From Candidatus Pedobacter colombiensis (GTDB taxonomy: Bacteria > Bacteroidota > Bacteroidia > Sphingobacteriales > Sphingobacteriaceae), in assembly GCA_029202485.1 (NCBI GenBank), contig CP119313.1:744001-808000 (forward strand): a stretch of 64,000 bases of DNA. Direction: 5' to 3'. The notes below the pieces were generated by a model. It saw nothing but the letters and a program-made list of their open reading frames with translations. It searched no databases and was not told the origin of the DNA. A program made the translations under genes and the position numbers. Position 1 is the first letter of the stretch; every line of letters starts with the position of its first letter. Shown in pieces: positions 18,919-28,094 of the stretch.

Positions 18919-20628
18919 ATGAATAAGAATTTATCCATCACATTTACAAAGTACTTGCTGGTTGTGTTGGGCTTAAGTACCATGTTATCCTGTAAAAAAA
19001 CATTTGATATCAAGCCCCAGGATGCATTGGAGCCATCACAAATGTATCGGAATGTGTATGATGCAGACGCGACCATACTTGGTATTTATGGCAAATTTGT
19101 AGGCCTTGCAGACAGGTACATCTTGCTGAACGAATTAAGAGCAGACTTGCTTGATGTTACCGGTAATGCAAATGCTTACTTAAAACAATTGGGTACACAA
19201 ACTGTAGCGGCCGACAACCCTTATGCGGACCCAAAACCTTTTTATGAGGTAATCATTAATTGTAATGATGCACTGAAAAACTTTAACATCATGCGCGACA
19301 AAAAGTTGTTGGACAACAACCAGTATTATCAGCGTTATACAGATATCTTGTTTTTGCGCAGCTGGTTATATCTCCAGTTGGGTATTCATTACGGTAATGT
19401 GCCTTATGTTACAGATGCGCTCACCAATATCGATGATCTTAAAGACGAAAGTAAGTTTCAAAAAATCCCTTTCGAAGAGCTGTTAATGCGCTTAATTGCG
19501 GAAACCGAAGCCACCCCACGAGAGTTTTTAAATCAAAATACTGCCGAAGCCAGTCCAACATTGATTGTGCCAATGGATACCTATGTAATCAAGGATGGTG
19601 TCTTTAAGTTTTTCATTCAGCGAAGATCACTTCTTGGCGACTTGCATCTGTGGAAAGGGAATTACCTTAAAGCGGCAACTTATTACAAAGATGTAATGGA
19701 AACCGGAACAAATTTGAGTAACAATTCTTCTCAGCAGGTTGATTTGTATGACACCTATAGGGTTGGTGATGACAATTCAACGGATCACTCTTTAAAAACA
19801 ACAGCTGTACTAAACCCTTGGACAAGGATTTTCACAGGTATCTTATCAGACAAAATTCCAAACTGGGAACGGATGTGGACTTTACCTTTTAGTGGGAAAT
19901 TCTCTCCTGGAAATCCTTTGCTTTCCCTGTTTTCTGCTTCAGGTAATTACCTGGTTAAACCTGCAATCCTGTCGATCAATAACTGGAATAACCAAATCCG
20001 GTTAGATGGAAGTCTAACAGACAGAAGAGGCTTAAATATGTCGTACCGATTAAATGGCGGACAACCAGAGGTTTTAAAATACACGCAAAATTATAGTTCA
20101 CTACTTCCTTTCGAAAAAACAGGAATCTGGATTTTATACCGGGCCGCAATTTTACATCTGCGTTATGCTGAAGCTGCGAACCGTTTAGACCGCACGGCGT
20201 TGGCCGGTGCTTTAATCAACAGTGGTATCAAAGCCAAATTTGGTACCAAATCAACATATAATGGTGCTCCTGATATTTATCCGTTTGATTTTAATGGTGA
20301 TGGCGGTACCATTAGGGGTAATTGGTACCGGAATTCAGGAATCAGGGGCAGAGCGGTGAATCAGGATGTGCCAATCCTTACCGCCAATGCCATTGTAGAT
20401 ACAGAAGACAAAATTATACAGGAAGAGGCTTTAGAAACTGCTTTTGAAGGGTATCGCTGGCAGGATTTGTTACGTATTGCATTGCGTAGACATGCCACTG
20501 ATCCTAATTATCTGGCAGATAAAATTGCGGCTAAGTTTGAGGCAGCCGGTGATGGTGCGTCTGCTGCAATTGCCAGGTCCCGCCTGACCAATCAAGCCAA
20601 TTGGTACCTACCTTTTAAAATAAAATAA
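18919..20628 (+). CDS. SusD/RagB-family lipoprotein A2
   Basis: A 569-residue SusD-family lipoprotein, partner of the SusC at 15698. The lipobox is TMLSC (Cys25), followed by KKTFDIKPQDAL. Its N-terminal region has MYRNVYDADATILGIYGKF, and the SusD core shows FLRSWLYLQLGIHYGNVPYVTD; the C-terminal signature is EEALETAFEGYRWQDLLRIALRR. It is paralogous to the SusD at 59300, which shares YRNVYDADA, LNELRADL and the NWYLPFK ending. It is the last binding/transport gene of cassette A and is followed after 23 nt by the first enzyme (PL1), probably in the same transcript. Confidence 0.95.
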   Translation: MNKNLSITFTKYLLVVLGLSTMLSCKKTFDIKPQDALEPSQMYRNVYDADATILGIYGKFVGLADRYILLNELRADLLDVTGNANAYLKQLGTQTVAADNPYADPKPFYEVIINCNDALKNFNIMRDKKLLDNNQYYQRYTDILFLRSWLYLQLGIHYGNVPYVTDALTNIDDLKDESKFQKIPFEELLMRLIAETEATPREFLNQNTAEASPTLIVPMDTYVIKDGVFKFFIQRRSLLGDLHLWKGNYLKAATYYKDVMETGTNLSNNSSQQVDLYDTYRVGDDNSTDHSLKTTAVLNPWTRIFTGILSDKIPNWERMWTLPFSGKFSPGNPLLSLFSASGNYLVKPAILSINNWNNQIRLDGSLTDRRGLNMSYRLNGGQPEVLKYTQNYSSLLPFEKTGIWILYRAAILHLRYAEAANRLDRTALAGALINSGIKAKFGTKSTYNGAPDIYPFDFNGDGGTIRGNWYRNSGIRGRAVNQDVPILTANAIVDTEDKIIQEEALETAFEGYRWQDLLRIALRRHATDPNYLADKIAAKFEAAGDGASAAIARSRLTNQANWYLPFKIK

Positions 20629-20651
20629 TATATCATCCTAAAACAAACTAC

Positions 20652-21905
20652 ATGCTACGTACTTTTTCGGTTTTAATTACCTCTTTTTTCTTAACTATTG
20701 CGGCTAATGCCCAACAACTTGCTTTTCCCGGAGCCGAAGGCTTCGGCAGGTTTGCAACTGGCGGTCGGGGCGGTTCTGTTTACCGGGTAACTAATCTTCA
20801 CGACTCTGGTAAGGGTTCTTTTCGCGATGCAGTGAGTCAACCAGGCAGAACTGTGGTCTTTGACGTTTCTGGTGTAATCAAGATCGGAGCCAAAATAGCT
20901 GTTTCCCCTAGAATTACCATTGCTGGTCAAACTGCTCCAGGTGAAGGTATTACGGTGTATGGCAATGGTGTTTCCTTTAGTGATAGTACCATTGTTAGAT
21001 ATATGCGCTTTAGAGGAAGTATCAATATGTCTAAAGGATCTTGCACAGTTATCGCTGACGATTTAACGGACATTATTTTTGACCATGTCTCTATTGAATG
21101 GGGGCGTTGGGATAATCTCCACATCAAAAAAAGTAAAAATGTAACCTTACAATACTGTATGGTGGCTGAGGGTATAGACCCGCAGCGTTTTGGTGCATTA
21201 CTTGAAGTTCCAGAATATGTAACTATGCATCACTGCTTGTTTACGGGAAATCAAAGCCGCAATCCCAAGGCAAAAGCAAAAATAGAATTCATTAACAATG
21301 TGATTTACAATTGGGGTAAAAGCGGCTTTGTTGGCGGTCACTCCAGTGCTGACCATTATCAGGACATTGTGGGTAATTACTTTATTGCGGGACCTAATTC
21401 GGCTAATAATTTCTTAAGTATGTTTTCTGCTACAGACCATGTATATCACAAAGACAATTTTGTAGATTTAAATAAAGACGGTGAATTAAACGGACGTTTA
21501 GTGATTGATGAAGATTTTGTTAAAGAAGGTGCTACGCTCTTAAAAGAACCAACTCTTTTATCGAAAAGCAGTGTTAAGATAAGTACCGCTGCTGAGGCAT
21601 GTAAAGTGATTATGGCGGAAGCCGGTTCCTCATTAAAACGAGATGCCATAGACAATAGGATTATAGGCTATTTCAAAAGTTTGGGTAAAAGTGGACAAAT
21701 TTTTAAAACCGAGGCCGATGCAGGTGGACAGAACATACCAAAGGAAATTAGCTCTTTAGTAAAAGATACTGATCATGATGGTATTCCTGACGATTGGGAA
21801 AAGAAAAATAAACTTAATCCTAATAACCCTGTTGATGGGTCAAAAGTTAATGCAACAGGCTACACAAATCTTGAATTATATCTTAATAGCCTGGTAAAAC
21901 GATAA
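20652..21905 (+). CDS. Pectate lyase, polysaccharide lyase family 1
   Basis: A 417-residue secreted PL1 parallel beta-helix lyase that cleaves alpha-1,4-polygalacturonate by beta-elimination. The signal peptide ends near ANA before Gln21. The start AFPGAEGFGRFATGGRGG and the run TNLHDSGKGSFRDAV are typical of bacterial PL1 pectate lyases; ITIAGQTAPGEGITVYG and the IIFDHVSIEWG segment (Asp144-His145, matching the family's IDH motif) lie on the helix. A C-terminal Asp-rich DTDHDGIPDDWEKKNKLNP is a calcium-binding thrombospondin-type-3/dockerin-like segment. It lies 23 nt after SusD A2 and 4 nt before the next gene. Subfamily PL1_2 is possible but not proven. Confidence 0.9.
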   Translation: MLRTFSVLITSFFLTIAANAQQLAFPGAEGFGRFATGGRGGSVYRVTNLHDSGKGSFRDAVSQPGRTVVFDVSGVIKIGAKIAVSPRITIAGQTAPGEGITVYGNGVSFSDSTIVRYMRFRGSINMSKGSCTVIADDLTDIIFDHVSIEWGRWDNLHIKKSKNVTLQYCMVAEGIDPQRFGALLEVPEYVTMHHCLFTGNQSRNPKAKAKIEFINNVIYNWGKSGFVGGHSSADHYQDIVGNYFIAGPNSANNFLSMFSATDHVYHKDNFVDLNKDGELNGRLVIDEDFVKEGATLLKEPTLLSKSSVKISTAAEACKVIMAEAGSSLKRDAIDNRIIGYFKSLGKSGQIFKTEADAGGQNIPKEISSLVKDTDHDGIPDDWEKKNKLNPNNPVDGSKVNATGYTNLELYLNSLVKR

Positions 21906-21909
21906 GAAT

Positions 21910-24060
21910 ATGAAGATGCTATTTCCTGGAAGAAAATTTACAGCAGTTATGCTGCTAGCTTTTTTTTGCCCCTTTATCAGTCTGTTTGCACAAATAAATA
22001 GGCAGGCATTAGTTCAAAGACATAAGGTACTGGTTAATAAAATTGATCCATTGTCATCCCTCTCGGTTGGTAATGGCAAATTTGCCTTTACTGTTGATGC
22101 AACGGGGCTACAGACTTTTCCTGATGCTTATGCTAAAGGTGTACCGCTTGGTACACAATCAGAATGGGGCTGGGATACTTTTAAAGATACTGCCAATTAT
22201 AAAATTGAGGAGGCTTATAAATATTACAATCAATATGGCCGTAAAGTGCCATATACTGTTCAATTGAATGAACCAAAAAGAGCTAAAGAAGCGGTTAATT
22301 TTTACAGACAAAATGTACACCGGTTACAATTAGGAAACATTGGTTTGGAGCTTAGAAAAGCCAATGGCAAATCTGCCCTTCCTGAGGATATTAAAAATAT
22401 AAGCCAGCAATTAGATCCCTGGACAGGTGAAATAAAAAGTTCTTTCACATTTGAAGGCATTACCGTAAATGTAACCACGGTTGGACATCAGGATCAGGAT
22501 ATTGTTGCTGCAACTGTTAAATCGGATCTGATTAAACTCGGGCGTTTAAAAATCAAGCTGCGGTTTCCTTATCCTACCGGAGATTGGGCCGATGCGGGCA
22601 ACAATTGGGCTACTCCTGAACGCCATCATTCGGCGATTGTAAATAGTAACCAGAATGGCGCAATTGTAAGGCATCAGCTTGATTCTGCATCTTATTTTAC
22701 TTCTTTTTCATGGAAAACAGGTGGACGTATTATCGAAAAATCAAAGCATTATTTTACGATTGTACCCGATAAAAAATCAAATGAGTTTAACTTCAGTTGT
22801 CTTTTCAGTGATAAAAAAAACATGCCTGCCGTACCATTATTTGCTATTGTACAGGCCAACAGCATCAGTAAATGGAAAGCATTTTGGTTAAGTGGTGCCG
22901 CAGTTGATTTCAGCGGAAGTATCGATAAACGGGCTAGTGAACTGGAACGCCGAATAATCTTATCGCTGTACCTGACGAAAATTCAGTGCGCTGGTGATTT
23001 TCCACCACAGGAAACGGGTTTAACATATAATAGCTGGTATGGCAAACCGCATCTGGAGATGCATTGGTGGCATGGTGTTCATTTTGCGCTTTGGGGTAGA
23101 CCAGAATTGCTAAATAAAAGCGTGGACTGGTATTTTAAAGTGAAAGATAAAGCTGCTGTCATTGCCAAACGCCAAGGTTTTGATGGAGTGCGATGGCAAA
23201 AAATGACGGACAATGAAGGTAATGAATCTCCTTCATCCGTAGGCGCTATGCTGATTTGGCAGCAGCCACATATCATTACCTTTACCGAGCTTGAATACAG
23301 AGCTCATCCTGATCAGAAAATATTGCAGAAGTATAAGGATTTGGTTTTCAGTACGGCTGATTTTATGACCTCTTTTGCCCATTATGATGTGACGAAACAA
23401 CATTATGTATTGGGACCGGGTTTAATTCCTGCACAAGAACGCTTTAAAGCTGAAACTACCTTTAATCCAACTTACGAATTGGCTTATTGGGAATGGGCAT
23501 TAAAAACTGCACAGCAATGGCGCGTCCGTTTAGGAATGTCTCGCAATGCAAAATGGGATGATGTGATTGCGAAATTATCACCATTGCCAAAGCAGGATGG
23601 GGTATATCTGGCAACTGAGAGTGCGATTGATTCCTATACCAATCCTGAATATAAAACAGATCATCCCTCAGTTTTGGGAACGTATGGAATGCTGCCGGAA
23701 ACCAGTTTGTTAGATAAGGAAGTAATGAGAAAAACCTTTAATCTGGTTTGGGATACCTGGAGTTGGAGTAATACCTGGGGATGGGATTTTCCTATGACGG
23801 CAATGACAGCAGCGCGTTTGAATATGCCGGAGAAAGCCATAGATGCTTTAATGATGGATGTGCAAACAAACACTTATCTGATTAACGGCCATAATTATCA
23901 GGATGAACGTTTACGTTTATACCTGCCCGGCAACGGAGGCTTACTCACAGCCATTGCAATGATGTGTGCTGGCTGGGATGGAAATACTATCCAAAGCCCG
24001 GGTTTTCCTAAAGATGGAACGTGGAAGGTAAAGTGGGAAGGCTTTAAAAAGATGATGTAG
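21910..24060 (+). CDS. Secreted six-hairpin glycosidase-like protein, unassigned family
   Basis: A 716-residue exported protein whose signal peptide ends about LFA before Gln29. I do not recognise the exact family. The N-terminal part (about 35-310) looks like the beta-sandwich of GH65/GH95-type enzymes: LSVGNGKFAFTVDATGLQTF parallels the PIGNGRLGAMIFG motif of GH95. The C-terminal part (about 340-705) is rich in Trp and helices and looks like an (alpha/alpha)6 barrel. The segment HLEMHWWHGVHFALWGRPE (Glu383) sits where GH65 enzymes carry their catalytic-acid region, and LPGNGGLLTAIAMMCAG closes the barrel. It starts 4 nt after the pectate lyase stop, so the two are probably translationally coupled and act on the same glycan. 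Activity on a pectin side chain or a lyase product is inference. Confidence 0.6.
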   Translation: MKMLFPGRKFTAVMLLAFFCPFISLFAQINRQALVQRHKVLVNKIDPLSSLSVGNGKFAFTVDATGLQTFPDAYAKGVPLGTQSEWGWDTFKDTANYKIEEAYKYYNQYGRKVPYTVQLNEPKRAKEAVNFYRQNVHRLQLGNIGLELRKANGKSALPEDIKNISQQLDPWTGEIKSSFTFEGITVNVTTVGHQDQDIVAATVKSDLIKLGRLKIKLRFPYPTGDWADAGNNWATPERHHSAIVNSNQNGAIVRHQLDSASYFTSFSWKTGGRIIEKSKHYFTIVPDKKSNEFNFSCLFSDKKNMPAVPLFAIVQANSISKWKAFWLSGAAVDFSGSIDKRASELERRIILSLYLTKIQCAGDFPPQETGLTYNSWYGKPHLEMHWWHGVHFALWGRPELLNKSVDWYFKVKDKAAVIAKRQGFDGVRWQKMTDNEGNESPSSVGAMLIWQQPHIITFTELEYRAHPDQKILQKYKDLVFSTADFMTSFAHYDVTKQHYVLGPGLIPAQERFKAETTFNPTYELAYWEWALKTAQQWRVRLGMSRNAKWDDVIAKLSPLPKQDGVYLATESAIDSYTNPEYKTDHPSVLGTYGMLPETSLLDKEVMRKTFNLVWDTWSWSNTWGWDFPMTAMTAARLNMPEKAIDALMMDVQTNTYLINGHNYQDERLRLYLPGNGGLLTAIAMMCAGWDGNTIQSPGFPKDGTWKVKWEGFKKMM

Positions 24061-24068
24061 ACTAATAG

Positions 24069-24086
24069 CAGGATGAGGCAGGTTGC
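24069..24086 (+). repeat. Operator-like direct repeat, copy 1
   Basis: CAGGATG-AGG-CAGGTTGC: two half-sites CAGG(A/T)TG whose starts are 10 bp apart, one helical turn. The consensus CAGGATGNNNCAGGTTGC is shared with 37983-38000 and 45496-45513. The 3' half overlaps the -33 position of the predicted promoter. This suits a dimeric activator such as an AraC-type or hybrid two-component regulator (inference). Confidence 0.65.
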
Positions 24087-24130
24087 TGTTTAGCTGTTTA
24101 CTTTTTAAGTTTATCCAATTACTAGTAACT

Positions 24131-24148
24131 AAAGTTGTTTTCAACTTT
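24131..24148 (+). other. Small hairpin with T-run in the P2 leader
   Basis: AAAGTTG (24131-24137) and CAACTTT (24142-24148) form a 7-bp stem with a TTTT loop; Ts run on to 24150. It lies downstream of the predicted -7 box and would be near the 5' end of the mRNA. It is either a weak terminator for the upstream operon or a 5' stabilising/attenuating hairpin. Confidence 0.4.
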
Positions 24149-24155
24149 TTACAAT

Positions 24156-24164
24156 AACCAAATA
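24156..24164 (+). repeat. AACCAAATA leader motif
   Basis: AACCAAATA, 15 nt before the GH28 start codon. It is the same nonamer as in the other three long leaders. Confidence 0.5.
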
Positions 24165-24179
24165 TATTTCTAAATCATT

Positions 24180-25601
24180 ATGAGATTTTTTAACAATCTG
24201 TTGTTTGTCGTTGCCCTCTTTTTTTCAGTTTCTTCGTTTGCTCAGCCTAAAGCGCCAGATTGGGTTTCAAAAGTCGGCGCCAGGGCCATTAGTTTTAAAA
24301 GCAATACTTATAATGTAAATAAATATGGAGCTGTAAATGATGGAAAAACATTAAATACCAAAGCTATTCAGCAGGCCATAGATGATTGTGCCGCTAAAGG
24401 TGGAGGAGTGGTTTCATTTGGTCCGGGAAAATACCTTACTGGATCACTTTTTATTAAAAAAGGGGTGAACTTTAAAATTGATAAAGACGTTGAGCTGTTA
24501 GGTAGCGAAAACATTAAAGATTATAAGGAAATAGACACGCGTGTTGCCGGTATAGAAATGAAGTGGCCGGCTGCCTTGTTAAATATTCTAAATCAGGAAA
24601 ATGCGGGCATTAGTGGGGAAGGACTAATCAATGCACAAGGAAAGGTTTTTTGGGACTATTATTGGAAAATCCGTAAGGAAGATTACGATCCTAAAGGATT
24701 GCGTTGGATTGTGGACTATGATGCAAAAAGACCAAGAACGATTTTAATCTCAGACGCTAAGAATATTATTTTAAGTGGTATTCATGCGCAGCAGGCCGGT
24801 TTCTGGACTGTGCAGGTGCTTTACTCTTCTTATGTAACTGTTGATGGCATTACCATTCGTAACAATGTTGGCGGGCATGGACCTAGCACCGATGGAATTG
24901 ATATTGATTCTTCGTCATGGATATTGGTGCAAAACTGTGATATTGATTGCAATGATGATAATTTCTGTTTAAAGGCAGGGCGTGATTGGGATGGGCTTCG
25001 GGTAAATCGTCCAACAGAATATGTGGTGATCTGTAAGAGTGTAGCCAGAAAGGGTGCCGGGCTTTTGACACTAGGTAGTGAAACCTCAGGTGGCATTCGT
25101 CATGTATGGGCTACGGACCTTGTAGGTTATGGTACAGGTAATGCTTTAAATATTAAGTCCGCAAGAACACGCGGTGGTACTGTGGAAGATATCTATTTTG
25201 GCAATATTACCATGAATGGTGTGGGCAATGTGATTCAGGTTAATCCAAACTGGAATCCAACTTATAGTTACTCTACACTTCCGTCAGGGTACAATCCAGA
25301 TTCTATTCCTCCACATTGGACAAAATTGTTAAACAGGGTAACACCTGAATCGAAGGGTATTCCCAAAATCCAAAATGTAACGGTTTATAATGTTAAAGCT
25401 ACCGGGGCAAAGAAAGCGATTAATGCAATTGGCTTTAAAGAAACAATTTTAAAGAATTTTAATCTTTTGAATATCAATGTAGAGGGGGGAACTGCCGGAA
25501 CGATTGATTTTGCCGAAAACTGGAGTTTTAAAAATGTTGATATTAAATCAGATGATAAAACTAAACCGGAAGTAACCAATTCTGTTGGTGTAAGGTTGTA
25601 A
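24180..25601 (+). CDS. GH28 polygalacturonase-like glycoside hydrolase
   Basis: A 473-residue secreted GH28 parallel beta-helix enzyme, expected to hydrolyse alpha-galacturonosyl linkages in pectin or rhamnogalacturonan. The signal peptide ends SSFA before Gln22. The N-terminal YNVNKYGAVNDGKTLNTKAI is the standard GH28 start. Catalytic motifs: STDGID (236-241; NTD in most members, Asp retained), CNDDNFCLKAG with Asp259-Asp260, and GAGLLTLGSE (292-301), where the usual GHG is GAG. The RIK region reads LNIKSARTRGG. The three Asp residues are present, so activity is likely, but the altered GHG and RIK motifs point to an exo-acting or rhamnogalacturonan-specific subgroup rather than a classical endo-polygalacturonase. 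It is the first gene of the operon behind P2. Confidence 0.9.
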   Translation: MRFFNNLLFVVALFFSVSSFAQPKAPDWVSKVGARAISFKSNTYNVNKYGAVNDGKTLNTKAIQQAIDDCAAKGGGVVSFGPGKYLTGSLFIKKGVNFKIDKDVELLGSENIKDYKEIDTRVAGIEMKWPAALLNILNQENAGISGEGLINAQGKVFWDYYWKIRKEDYDPKGLRWIVDYDAKRPRTILISDAKNIILSGIHAQQAGFWTVQVLYSSYVTVDGITIRNNVGGHGPSTDGIDIDSSSWILVQNCDIDCNDDNFCLKAGRDWDGLRVNRPTEYVVICKSVARKGAGLLTLGSETSGGIRHVWATDLVGYGTGNALNIKSARTRGGTVEDIYFGNITMNGVGNVIQVNPNWNPTYSYSTLPSGYNPDSIPPHWTKLLNRVTPESKGIPKIQNVTVYNVKATGAKKAINAIGFKETILKNFNLLNINVEGGTAGTIDFAENWSFKNVDIKSDDKTKPEVTNSVGVRL

Positions 25602-25635
25602 TTTTAACAAAGAAGTAGTTATTAATCGGTATGAA

Positions 25636-28083
25636 ATGAGTTTAAGATTGTCTTTAGCGTTTTGTGTTTTACTGTTGACTTGCATCTTTGCAAAAGGACA
25701 AACTATTACTTCAAAACAAACAGAGCCCGATAAAGTACTTTGGTATAAGAAACCTGCAAAGAACTGGGACGAAGCATTGCCAATAGGCAATGGACGATTA
25801 GGTGCCATGATCTTCGGAAATGTGGATTCGGAGCTGATACAGTTAAATGAAGAAACGCTATGGACGGGTGGACCTGTTGATCAAAACCCAAATCCGGATG
25901 CTCCGAAGTACTTACCACAAGTTAGAAAATTACTTTTTGATGGGCAAAGTGGGCAGGCTTCGCGCCTGATGCGTAAAATGCAAGGGCCAAATACCAATAT
26001 GTATCAGCCATTGGGTGATGTGAGGTTGAAACAAAAGATAAATGGGGTAGTAAGCAATTATAGCCGTGGACTTGATATTTCAAATGCAACATCATTCACC
26101 AAATTTACAGTGGATGGGGTCAAATATACTCGTGAATACTTTTCTTCTGCACCTGATCAGGTGATTGTGATGCGGCTTACTGCAAGTAAACCAAAAGCGT
26201 TAAATGTGAGCTTGTCTTTATTTAATGAACTGGAACATCAGGTTATTTCTTCCGGAAATAATGAGCTGGTGCTGAAAGGTAAGGCCAGGATCTATTCTGA
26301 TGAAAGGCGTAACCAGAAACCACTCATTTATAAAGATAGTTTAGGGCATAATGGAATGCGTTATCAGGCACGTATAAAAGTGGTTAGTACAGATGGGAAG
26401 CTGCACACAGATAGCTTGCTTCATGTAAACGACGCCTCCGAAATCCTGATATTGATATCAGGGGCCACCAGTTATAATGGATACAATGTGTATCCGGATA
26501 AGGATGGAAAGGATGAAAATGCTTCGGCGTTGAAATTTCTTAAATCTGCAGCAGCTCAGTCTTTTGTGAAATTAAAAGAATCCCATGTAAAAGATTACCA
26601 ACGCTATTTTAACAGGTTGAGTTTTTCTATTAACAATAGCGGTAATTTGTTGGCTGACGTACCTACAGATGAGCGATTGTTGGCCTATAAGAGTGGTAAA
26701 GCTGATTATGGATTGGAGGAGCTTTATTTCCAGTTTGGTAGGTATTTGTTAATTTCCTGTAGCCGTCCGGGTGGTATTCCTGCAAACTTGCAGGGCATTT
26801 GGAACCCATTGATCAGACCATCCTGGAGAAGCAATTTTACGACCAATATTAATCTTCAGATGAATTATTGGCCTGCAGAGGTTTGTAACCTGTCTGAATT
26901 AACAGAACCCTTGATTACGAAAATTAAGGAAATGGCTATGAACGGGAAAAATACAGCCACAAACTATTACCATGCTGCGGGCTGGGCTGTTCATCATAAT
27001 TCTGACATTTGGGCGCAAACTAATCCTGTAGGCGAAGGCAGCGGCGACCCTAAATGGGCCAATTGGTCTTTGGGTAGCCCATGGTTGTCACAACATCTAT
27101 ATGAACATTATCTATTTACTGGTGATAAGCAGTATTTAAAGGATACGGCTTATCCATTGATGAAAGGTGCAGCTTTATTTTGTTTGGATTGGCTGGTTGA
27201 AAAGGATGGATACCTGGTTACTGCACCTTCTACCTCCCCTGAAAATAGTTACATTCTTCCGGATGGGAGTAAAGAAGTTGTAACCATTGCTTCTACAATG
27301 GATATGTCCATCATTAGAGATTTGTTTGCCAATGTAATGGATGCAGCCGCAATTCTGGGAACTGATAAAGAGTTTGCAGCCTTGCTAAAAACTAAATATG
27401 CCAGACTTTATCCATTGCATATCGGCAAAAAGGGCAATTTACAAGAATGGTACGGGGACTGGGAAGATGTTGAACCTCAACATCGACATGTTTCTCATTT
27501 GTTTGGCCTACATCCGGGAAGAGAGATCTCGCCACTAATAGATACCGTTTATGCAAATGCTGCCCGCAGAACTCTGGAGATCCGCGGGGATGAGGGAACC
27601 GGATGGAGTAAAGCCTGGAAGATTAATTTCTGGGCCAGATTACTTGATGGCAATCACTCCTATAAGATGTATCAGGAATTGTTGAAGAATTCAACACTCA
27701 ACAATCTTTTTGATACCCATCCTCCTTTTCAGATAGATGGTAATTTTGGTGCAACTGCAGGTATAGCCGAAATGCTTTTACAAAGTCATTTGGGCCCTGT
27801 GCAGCTTTTGCCAGCTTTGCCTGATAGTTGGCAAAGCGGTTATGTCAAAGGTTTAATGGCAAGAGGAGGTTTTCAGACAGATTTATACTGGGAGGCTGGC
27901 AAATTGAAAAAGGCACGTATTTTTTCTAAAAATGGAGGGCGGTTAACCTTGCAATCAAATGTGCCTTTAAAAATAAACATAGTTGGGGCCAGGTATCAAC
28001 AATTGAAATCCAACATGGGAGTAACCTATCAAATCGTTGCTGAAACCAAATCTGGTATCAGTTATGAACTTCAAACCGACTAA
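25636..28083 (+). CDS. GH95 alpha-L-fucosidase / alpha-L-galactosidase
   Basis: An 815-residue secreted GH95 enzyme, an inverting exo-glycosidase of terminal alpha-L-fucose, or in some members alpha-L-galactose. The signal peptide ends near IFAKG. Diagnostic motifs are ALPIGNGRLGAMIFGNV (48-63), LNEETLWTGGP (70-80), NFTTNINLQMNYWPAE with Asn404 and Asn406 (equivalent to the Asn pair of the Bifidobacterium enzyme AfcA), PSTSPENSY with Glu536 (general acid equivalent), and FQIDGNFGATAGIAEMLLQSH with Asp701. Length is normal for the family. It lies 34 nt after GH28 and 11 nt before the MG2 gene. In a rhamnogalacturonan locus it would remove L-fucose or L-galactose caps from side chains; which of the two cannot be decided from sequence. 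Confidence 0.93.
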   Translation: MSLRLSLAFCVLLLTCIFAKGQTITSKQTEPDKVLWYKKPAKNWDEALPIGNGRLGAMIFGNVDSELIQLNEETLWTGGPVDQNPNPDAPKYLPQVRKLLFDGQSGQASRLMRKMQGPNTNMYQPLGDVRLKQKINGVVSNYSRGLDISNATSFTKFTVDGVKYTREYFSSAPDQVIVMRLTASKPKALNVSLSLFNELEHQVISSGNNELVLKGKARIYSDERRNQKPLIYKDSLGHNGMRYQARIKVVSTDGKLHTDSLLHVNDASEILILISGATSYNGYNVYPDKDGKDENASALKFLKSAAAQSFVKLKESHVKDYQRYFNRLSFSINNSGNLLADVPTDERLLAYKSGKADYGLEELYFQFGRYLLISCSRPGGIPANLQGIWNPLIRPSWRSNFTTNINLQMNYWPAEVCNLSELTEPLITKIKEMAMNGKNTATNYYHAAGWAVHHNSDIWAQTNPVGEGSGDPKWANWSLGSPWLSQHLYEHYLFTGDKQYLKDTAYPLMKGAALFCLDWLVEKDGYLVTAPSTSPENSYILPDGSKEVVTIASTMDMSIIRDLFANVMDAAAILGTDKEFAALLKTKYARLYPLHIGKKGNLQEWYGDWEDVEPQHRHVSHLFGLHPGREISPLIDTVYANAARRTLEIRGDEGTGWSKAWKINFWARLLDGNHSYKMYQELLKNSTLNNLFDTHPPFQIDGNFGATAGIAEMLLQSHLGPVQLLPALPDSWQSGYVKGLMARGGFQTDLYWEAGKLKKARIFSKNGGRLTLQSNVPLKINIVGARYQQLKSNMGVTYQIVAETKSGISYELQTD

Positions 28084-28094
28084 ATACTGATGAA

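Larger units (their letters stand above)
24061..24179. promoter_or_regulatory. Promoter region P2 of the GH28-CE12 operon
   Basis: This 119-nt gap contains the direct-repeat element CAGGATGAGGCAGGTTGC (24069-24086). After exactly 19 nt comes TAAGTTTA (24106-24113), close to the -7 consensus TAnnTTTG, with the TTG of the element (24083-24085) in the -33 position, 20 nt away. Downstream are a small hairpin (24131-24148) and AACCAAATA (24156-24164) before the ATG at 24180. The same arrangement precedes 38074 and 45738. Confidence 0.6.
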
